Assembly (NCBI GenBank): GCA_916613615.1
Contig: OU744734.1
Location: 32,682,301-32,746,300 of the forward strand
From: Steromphala cineraria
Lineage: Eukaryota > Mollusca > Gastropoda > Trochida > Trochidae
Length of the DNA stretch: 64,000 bases
Reading direction: 5' to 3'
In this document: piece by piece, positions 62,801-64,000 of the stretch
Numbering within the stretch: the first letter of the stretch is position 1
Layout of the letters: each line of letters starts with the position of its first letter
Made by a program: the position numbers and the translations under genes
Notes under the pieces: model-generated
What the model saw: the letters and a program-made list of their open reading frames with translations, nothing else
Database searches by the model: none
What the model was told of the DNA's origin: nothing

Positions 62801-62984
62801 AAATCTGTGTTGGATATATATGTAATGTGATTTGAAACACAATAAAATGTCCTACCTTGCGACTGTCACGAGTGGACTGCTTGTAGCGGTGCCAGCGACA
62901 GCCGAGCATGCCCGTCATACAGACGAGACAGTAGTTGAACTGGTAGTACTGCAGAGTGGCATGGCTCACCAACTTGCCCGTCAT
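29621..62984 (-). CDS. GDPD5/GDE2-like glycerophosphodiester phosphodiesterase, 13 coding exons
   Basis: Thirteen exons with GT..AG junctions join in phase into 612 residues (human GDPD5 is about 605). Predicted membrane spans are about 46-68, 92-114, 128-147, 165-186, 197-217 and 500-520; the catalytic domain (about 230-490) lies between spans 5 and 6, hence outside the cell. Catalytic landmarks are LLAHRGASQ (His237), PENT (Glu246), the metal-binding ETD (Glu264, Asp266) and LLHD (His279), with the two histidines 42 residues apart as in GDE2. Known family members hydrolyse glycerophosphodiesters or cleave GPI anchors at the cell surface; GDE2 promotes neuronal differentiation. That this homolog does the same is inferred. 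Oddities are Cys273 where relatives have Gly (YDCVP for YDGVP) and no cysteine in the C-terminal tail. GDPD2 and GDPD4 are the alternatives, but the N-terminal QYY..C..C..G..GCRW..Y and C-terminal MKEKL motifs favour GDPD5. Confidence 0.93.
30053..30135 (-). CDS. GDPD5-like exon 12 (last membrane span)
   Basis: Acceptor TGCAG, donor GTCAGT. Encodes residues 495-521, including SYLILWVTVDILSAVIVI, the final transmembrane helix. It ends two bases into Arg522. Confidence 0.92.
30445..30592 (-). CDS. GDPD5-like exon 11 (end of catalytic domain)
   Basis: Acceptor CCACAG, donor GTACGT. Encodes residues 446-494: SNISVNMWLIN, DWFFSLCWCMGVQSVTTD. This W.FS..WC.G..SVT.D pattern is the C-terminal strand-helix of GDE2-type catalytic domains. 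Confidence 0.93.
31147..32045. repeat. Pearl/HINE-like element with five ~169-bp tandem units (intron 10)
   Basis: Anchors of the form CTCCATCAAGGTATTGA recur near 31,242, 31,407, 31,576, 31,745 and 31,915 (period 165-170). The ends are complementary: CCCCCGCCAAA at about 31,148 and TTTGTGGCGGGGG at about 32,030-32,042. Frames through the units on the minus strand look alike only because of the repeat. This structure matches bivalve 'pearl' elements, later grouped with Helentron-derived HINEs. Confidence 0.7.
32424..32633 (-). pseudogene. LINE reverse-transcriptase fragment in intron 10
   Basis: The minus-strand reading contains CVLSPVSFILYTNH (from the GCVLSP.LFILYTN motif), LTVKFADDTALVGLI with the catalytic ADD, and VTWCENNF, before a stop. 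It is an isolated piece of a Jockey/CR1-type RT of a different family from the one at 3,547. It lies in the same orientation as the host gene. Confidence 0.8.
33214..33362 (-). CDS. GDPD5-like exon 10
   Basis: Acceptor TTTCAG, donor GTGAGT. Encodes residues 396-444, starting LWWLEGTFYHSRPAGVV and including HAENISLTNVQYTEI, the variable part of the external domain. Ends with the first two bases of Gln445. Confidence 0.93.
33510..33734 (-). CDS. GDPD5-like exon 9
   Basis: Acceptor CCCCAG, donor GTGAGT, exactly 75 codons (residues 321-395). Contains NQTLPTLQELAALA (the conserved IP.L.ELL segment), VLMFDLKAPP (a core beta-strand carrying the DLK metal/substrate region) and several N-glycosylation sequons (NQT, NNT, NKT, NVT), which fits an extracellular domain. 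Confidence 0.94.
33983..34133 (-). CDS. GDPD5-like exon 8 (second catalytic His)
   Basis: Acceptor ATTCAG, donor GTAAGT. Encodes residues 271-320: YDCVPYLLHDKTLERTTN with His279, then FNMSDLKSLNAGSWF. Relatives have Gly at the Cys273 position. Confidence 0.95.
34680..34762 (-). CDS. GDPD5-like exon 7 (metal-binding residues)
   Basis: Acceptor TTTCAG, donor GTATGT. Encodes residues 243-269: ITPENTLMAFRYAY and HGVETDVHI, with the conserved Glu246, Glu264 and Asp266. Confidence 0.95.
34989..35134 (-). CDS. GDPD5-like exon 6 (span 5 and first catalytic His)
   Basis: Acceptor TTGCAG, donor GTAAGC. Residues 195-242 comprise span LFWLCVFVGLMVGLYISPLY, a linker with NSPC, then PPKPTLLAHRGASQ holding His237 and Arg238. 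Confidence 0.95.
35583..35676 (-). CDS. GDPD5-like exon 5 (span 4)
   Basis: Acceptor CTGCAG, donor GTGAGT. Residues 163-193: IMGPFLQIGAVVLMTAMTW, close to the PFLHIGAVAAVT segment of vertebrate GDE2. Confidence 0.94.
35906..36064 (-). CDS. GDPD5-like exon 4 (span 3)
   Basis: Acceptor TTGCAG, donor GTAAGC, exactly 53 codons (residues 110-162). Includes CLFLCHVLHGHQLYIHPAH, the hydrophobic ILIIILTLAACIAITVVV and WSTEWTTVLLSLK. Confidence 0.93.
38416..38421 (-). terminator. Candidate polyadenylation signal of the nested FLYWCH gene
   Basis: AATAAA on the minus strand about 230 bases after the FLYWCH stop codon. Confidence 0.35.
38463..38630. repeat. 84-bp tandem duplication in the FLYWCH gene 3' region
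   Basis: ATACATACATAGAAATACAT occurs at 38,471 and 38,555 with matching flanks (ACATTT..TTTATACATAACA, then ACACAATAAAGC). Two imperfect copies lie just after the FLYWCH stop codon. Confidence 0.75.
38653..39120 (-). CDS. FLYWCH gene exon 2
   Basis: 156 codons including the TAA stop. It is rich in basic residues (RLPPKRRKYC), matching the post-finger linker of FLYWCH/MULE proteins. Confidence 0.75.
   Translation of the reverse strand: MRKSLTGLKTKAKTCLTAMPTLYNEEVSSLVDGPWTEENRSLVASMPMYDTVKNRLYKARRSTFPAIPTTRRDILKKIVAKAHPNVFEMLAFLRNEQKLNEIKLVQYGAGQRLPPKRRKYCNMNSRIGTLKQSLQNGTMSVFVYADTVSHQLKVK
38653..39528 (-). CDS. FLYWCH zinc-finger protein, two exons, nested in intron 3
   Basis: Exon 1 (39,528-39,271, 86 codons) ends ACG|GTAAGTG; exon 2 (39,120-38,653) follows TTTTACAG. 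Both junctions are phase 0 and give 241 residues. Exon 1 carries a FLYWCH finger: Phe32, Tyr35, Trp51, Cys53, Cys58, His76 and His78, introduced by IPTSRGGR. Exon 2 continues with HDEIT/IRKSLTGLKTKAKT, ..LYNEEV.., NRLYKARRSTFPAIPT and a stop, which is the linker usually found between the finger and the MULE transposase core in mollusc FLYWCH proteins. The core itself is absent. FLYWCH fingers bind DNA and occur in transposases and in domesticated regulators. The intact frame and clean intron suggest function; a recently truncated transposon is the alternative. Confidence 0.75.
39271..39528 (-). CDS. FLYWCH gene exon 1 (zinc finger)
   Basis: The start is the first of several in-frame Met codons (1, 5, 11, 19). 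Met19 just before FIPTSRGGR could also serve. The donor GTAAGTG is a full consensus. Confidence 0.75.
39601..39743. promoter_or_regulatory. Duplicated 46-bp motif upstream of the FLYWCH gene
   Basis: ATCGGCCGATAATTGCTGAG continues identically for 46 bp at 39,601-39,646 and 39,698-39,743. Each copy carries the palindrome ATCGGCCGAT and a TCAGCCGA half. Between them GGTGAGCGAACGTTCAAT is itself duplicated in tandem. Placed 70-215 bases before the first ATG, this could be a promoter element, an autoregulatory operator for the DNA-binding product, or subterminal transposon repeats. Confidence 0.45.
39967..40985. repeat. Pearl/HINE-like element, ~170-bp units, intron 3
   Basis: Anchors CAAAAGG-CACATCTAGGGATCATGG recur near 40,144, 40,313, 40,483, 40,652 and 40,823, with a diverged unit near 39,974 (period 169-171). 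The right end has the microsatellite GGACGGACGGACGGACGG and then a stem CCCCTGCTT..AAGCGGGGG. Tandem core, GACG microsatellite and terminal hairpin are the defining layout of pearl/HINE elements. Confidence 0.75.
41160..41253 (-). CDS. GDPD5-like exon 3 (span 2)
   Basis: Acceptor TTGCAG, donor GTGAGT. Residues 79-109: YMFGFLKTWVPWYRIVLGL and AVFAYFLIVM. The first base completes Trp78 of the FNW motif. Confidence 0.93.
42273..42376 (-). CDS. GDPD5-like exon 2 (span 1)
   Basis: Acceptor TTTCAG, donor GTGGGT. Residues 44-77 start RDLFWFSLFTVTFLYIIFYF and end NSFNDFNW. It begins in phase 0, so any upstream coding exon ending in phase 0 can splice to it. Confidence 0.93.
45295..45420. mobile_element. 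Second copy of the 29.2-kb MITE family
   Basis: Shares TTGTAGATTTAT, AAACAG and TTCAACGGG followed by AGTAATAAATA with 29,341-29,412. Also has the palindrome CGTTTCATAA/TTATGAAACG at about 45,311-45,336. The left boundary is unclear. Confidence 0.5.
49370..49495. repeat. Pearl/HINE remnant
   Basis: GAGTTCTGCTCCAGAAACGA, GATGGACAGACATACGAACG and CAGTGGGATAAAAA match the tail layout of the elements at 40,900 and 51,200, but no full terminal stem survives. Confidence 0.45.
50732..51257. repeat. Pearl/HINE-like element with three subunits
   Basis: The left end ATGCCCCCG is complementary to the right end CGGGGGCAT. Three subunits start at about 50,755, 50,910 and 51,045 with CAAGGTCAAGGTCACAAGG. 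GGACAGACGGACGGAC precedes the terminal stem CCCCCGGAATCTCCGATTCG. Solo right-end sequence is found again at 4,880. Confidence 0.8.
52846..53202. mobile_element. TTAA-flanked MITE (piggyBac-like)
   Basis: The terminal inverted repeats AGGGGCAGTAGCACGTTTTT and its exact complement bound a 357-bp element, with TTAA directly outside at 52,842-52,845 and 53,203-53,206. TTAA target duplication is the hallmark of piggyBac. The interior has no ORF, so it is non-autonomous. The pristine TIRs suggest a recent insertion. Confidence 0.85.
54116..54169 (-). CDS. Alternative first coding exon of the GDPD5-like gene
   Basis: ATG at 54,169 opens 18 codons, MGSYDDDDEIFMKNRTRK, ending AAG|GTAGAT in phase 0, exactly the phase that exon 2 (RDLFWFSLF...) accepts. 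An in-frame TGA lies 60 to 75 bases upstream, so the ATG is a true frame start. The predicted isoform has an acidic then basic cytoplasmic N-terminus in place of the 43-residue Cys-containing one, while keeping all six spans and the catalytic domain. The basic RTRK next to the first span parallels DSRK of the main exon and satisfies the positive-inside rule. An in-silico prediction; transcripts are needed. Confidence 0.6.
54855..54884 (-). CDS. Possible second alternative first exon (weak)
   Basis: ATG at 54,884 gives 10 codons, MKVRGGRDRQ, then CAG|GTGAGAG in phase 0. The donor is good and the end is basic, but ten codons in a compatible phase arise easily by chance. It may instead be 5' untranslated leader. 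Confidence 0.2.
54945..56632 (+). repeat. 24-bp-type minisatellite, ~1.7 kb
   Basis: Units of ACTCAAACCTTTCTGGTGTT plus TTAT (24 bp) are mixed with 33-bp-class variants containing ACTAATAACTC. A later subset changes CTGGTG to CTGATG. I estimate about 60 units. Because 24 is divisible by three, every frame stays open and reads an octapeptide repeat (FLVFYTQT on the plus strand). These frames have no start context or splice support and are not called as genes. Confidence 0.95.
56633..62045. other. Intron 1, 5' part
   Basis: No coding exon found. It contains the hAT-like MITE at 59,319. A GCCCCC block near 60,116 may be the edge of a decayed pearl-type repeat. Confidence 0.45.
59319..59540. mobile_element. 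hAT-like MITE, older copy
   Basis: Begins CAGGGTTCAAAATAAC and ends near TAATTTCAAC, with interior words ATGGCTAGTGAAAA, GGTAGTCCGA and GGAATGCACTAGTC shared with the copy at 63,222. Its ends are mutated. Confidence 0.65.
62046..62367. mobile_element. Long-TIR MITE
   Basis: Arms of about 46 bp, 62,046-62,092 (GCGGATCAAGTCATG...TCTATTACGCC) and 62,321-62,367 (GGCGTAATAGA...CATGACTTGATCTGC), are near-perfect complements. About 230 bp of unrelated DNA lies between them. No ORF inside. Confidence 0.75.
62856..62984 (-). CDS. GDPD5-like exon 1 (N-terminus)
   Basis: A pyrimidine tract and CCCCCCAG precede CAGA and the ATG, so the 5' untranslated exon lies further upstream. It encodes 43 residues; MTGKLVSHATLQYYQFNYC and LVCMTGMLGCRWHRY align with the LQYY..C..C.TG..GCRW.RY N-terminus of vertebrate GDE2, including cysteines 19, 22 and 29. 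Donor AAG|GTAGGA, phase 0. The upstream frame stays open to a GC-poor region, but the homology begins at this Met. Confidence 0.88.
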
Positions 62985-63221
62985 TCTGCTGGGGGGACGG
63001 CCTTGTACACACACAAACACACAGACACAGCATGGAGACAGGCACCTGCCCCACTTCAAACATGCAATGTCTTCAACATCTGAAACAACAACCAACATAG
63101 CTTCTTTATAACGTACACAAACACAAGCTTATTGTTCATTTTGCTATTCCAATTAAATGCCATAGTGCTTCTGCTGGTTTGGAGAACATGAATTTTGTTT
63201 GTGATAAATGTCAATCAAGAC

Positions 63222-63440
63222 CAGGGTTCGAAATTAGCACTAGCCCGGTAGCCAATGGCTAGTGAAAAAGATGCTGGGCTAGTAAAATGCAATGACTGGT
63301 AGTCCGAAGGAGTAGTTAGATTTTAAGTTGTTATGATTATGAAGATGTATTTGGCTAATTGGAATGTCTTTGGGCTAGTACTCTCAGGAGTGCACTAGTC
63401 CGAATGGCTTGTACAGCTTTGGGACTAATTTCGAACCCTG
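63222..63440. mobile_element. hAT-like MITE, younger copy
   Basis: TIRs CAGGGTTCGAAATTAG and the complementary CTAATTTCGAACCCTG bound 219 bp. AAGAC is repeated directly outside both ends (63,217-63,221 and 63,441-63,445), a possible 5-bp target duplication. CAGGG-type ends are typical of hAT elements, although hAT duplications are usually 8 bp. Confidence 0.75.
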
Positions 63441-63445
63441 AAGAC

Positions 63446-64000
63446 CAATCAGTAATGATACTAATGATCACACAAAAATTCATCAAACTCCTGCTGAAAT
63501 ACTATGTCAAGACTTGATACTGCTTGAACAACTCAAAAAGCTTGACTTCCATCACAAAAGAAATCTTGATGAAAGATCTCAATAATGGATTCATCAAGAA
63601 ATATCCATAACTTACATTCATGCAGTTAATACAATCCTGAAGATGACCAAACTATCCCAATTATCAACACAGGCAAGAAACACTGACTTACTGGAACTAA
63701 AACACCTTTACAGGATACTTTTCCCTTCATCAGAAGCACATGAATACAGGCACATGTGTACAGGCGGCTATGACATTGCATTATGTTCTGTGACCCTGGC
63801 TAATACATGGTTAAATGACAAGAAAATCAATGAGGTAGTCATCAATGACATAATTAGTCCAGGTTTAAATCTACCAGGGCCGTTTGTGGGCAAATTAGGC
63901 ATTAAGAGTCAATTACCGGTAGTGATTCTTGCATTTGTTTGTCAGTGAACTTTGTGACCTTCAAAGAGTACAATAGTTATTGACAGTCACGCTTTACCAG
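63446..64000. other. Upstream DNA, no feature seen
   Basis: A 101-codon plus-strand frame from 63,643 has no recognisable domain. A 5' untranslated exon of the GDPD5-like gene could lie here or beyond the window, but I cannot place it. Confidence 0.3.

Noticed and set aside
1..64000. CRISPR array, operon, tRNA or rRNA genes
   Set aside because: I looked for regularly spaced short repeats with unique spacers, tightly packed same-strand genes and tRNA B-box/cloverleaf signals. The tandem repeats found have no spacers, and no RNA gene could be supported.

Overview
The window looks like animal nuclear DNA, most probably from a bivalve or other mollusc. It has long introns with GT..AG junctions, is AT-rich, has no operon-like gene packing, and is full of mollusc-style repeats: ~170-bp internally tandem 'pearl'/HINE-like elements, MITEs, and LINE, FLYWCH and MULE relics. 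Most open reading frames here are short chance ORFs. I could reconstruct only two genes from splice sites and phase.

The main gene is on the minus strand from about 62,984 down to 29,621. Thirteen coding exons join in phase with no stop into a 612-residue protein, a homolog of GDPD5/GDE2, the six-transmembrane glycerophosphodiester phosphodiesterases with an external catalytic domain. Its first intron is ~20.5 kb. Inside that intron, at 54,116-54,169, lies a convincing alternative first coding exon with a different, acidic cytoplasmic N-terminus; a weaker second candidate is at 54,855-54,884.

A second, two-exon gene (39,528 to 38,653, minus) is nested in intron 3 of the first gene. It encodes a 241-residue FLYWCH zinc-finger protein with no transposase core.

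Region by region: 1-1,264 carries an internally deleted TIR DNA transposon that keeps a TATA/Inr promoter and the first 15 codons of its gene. 3,547-4,468 is a decayed LINE with a small MITE inside it. 7,735-22,017 is a perfect-period tandem triplication of a 4,762-bp unit. Each unit holds an ~880-bp TIR element with a transposase C-terminal fragment (MULE/FLYWCH type), a broken reverse-transcriptase piece, a promoter-like block with no gene, and modules shared with the DNA just right of the array. 22,018-29,600 is intergenic. 29,600-63,000 is the GDPD5-like gene with its intronic repeats, including pearl/HINE-like elements, a TTAA-flanked MITE, a 1.7-kb 24-bp-type minisatellite, a long-TIR MITE and one of two hAT-like MITEs. 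63,000-64,000 is upstream DNA containing the other hAT-like MITE.

Nothing indicates a microbial system, CRISPR array, operon, rRNA or tRNA. The observations most worth following are the alternative first exon (which would remove the N-terminal cysteines used for redox control in vertebrate GDE2), the very recent 4.76-kb triplication, and the separate presence of a transposase-free FLYWCH gene and a FLYWCH-free transposase tail in one window.
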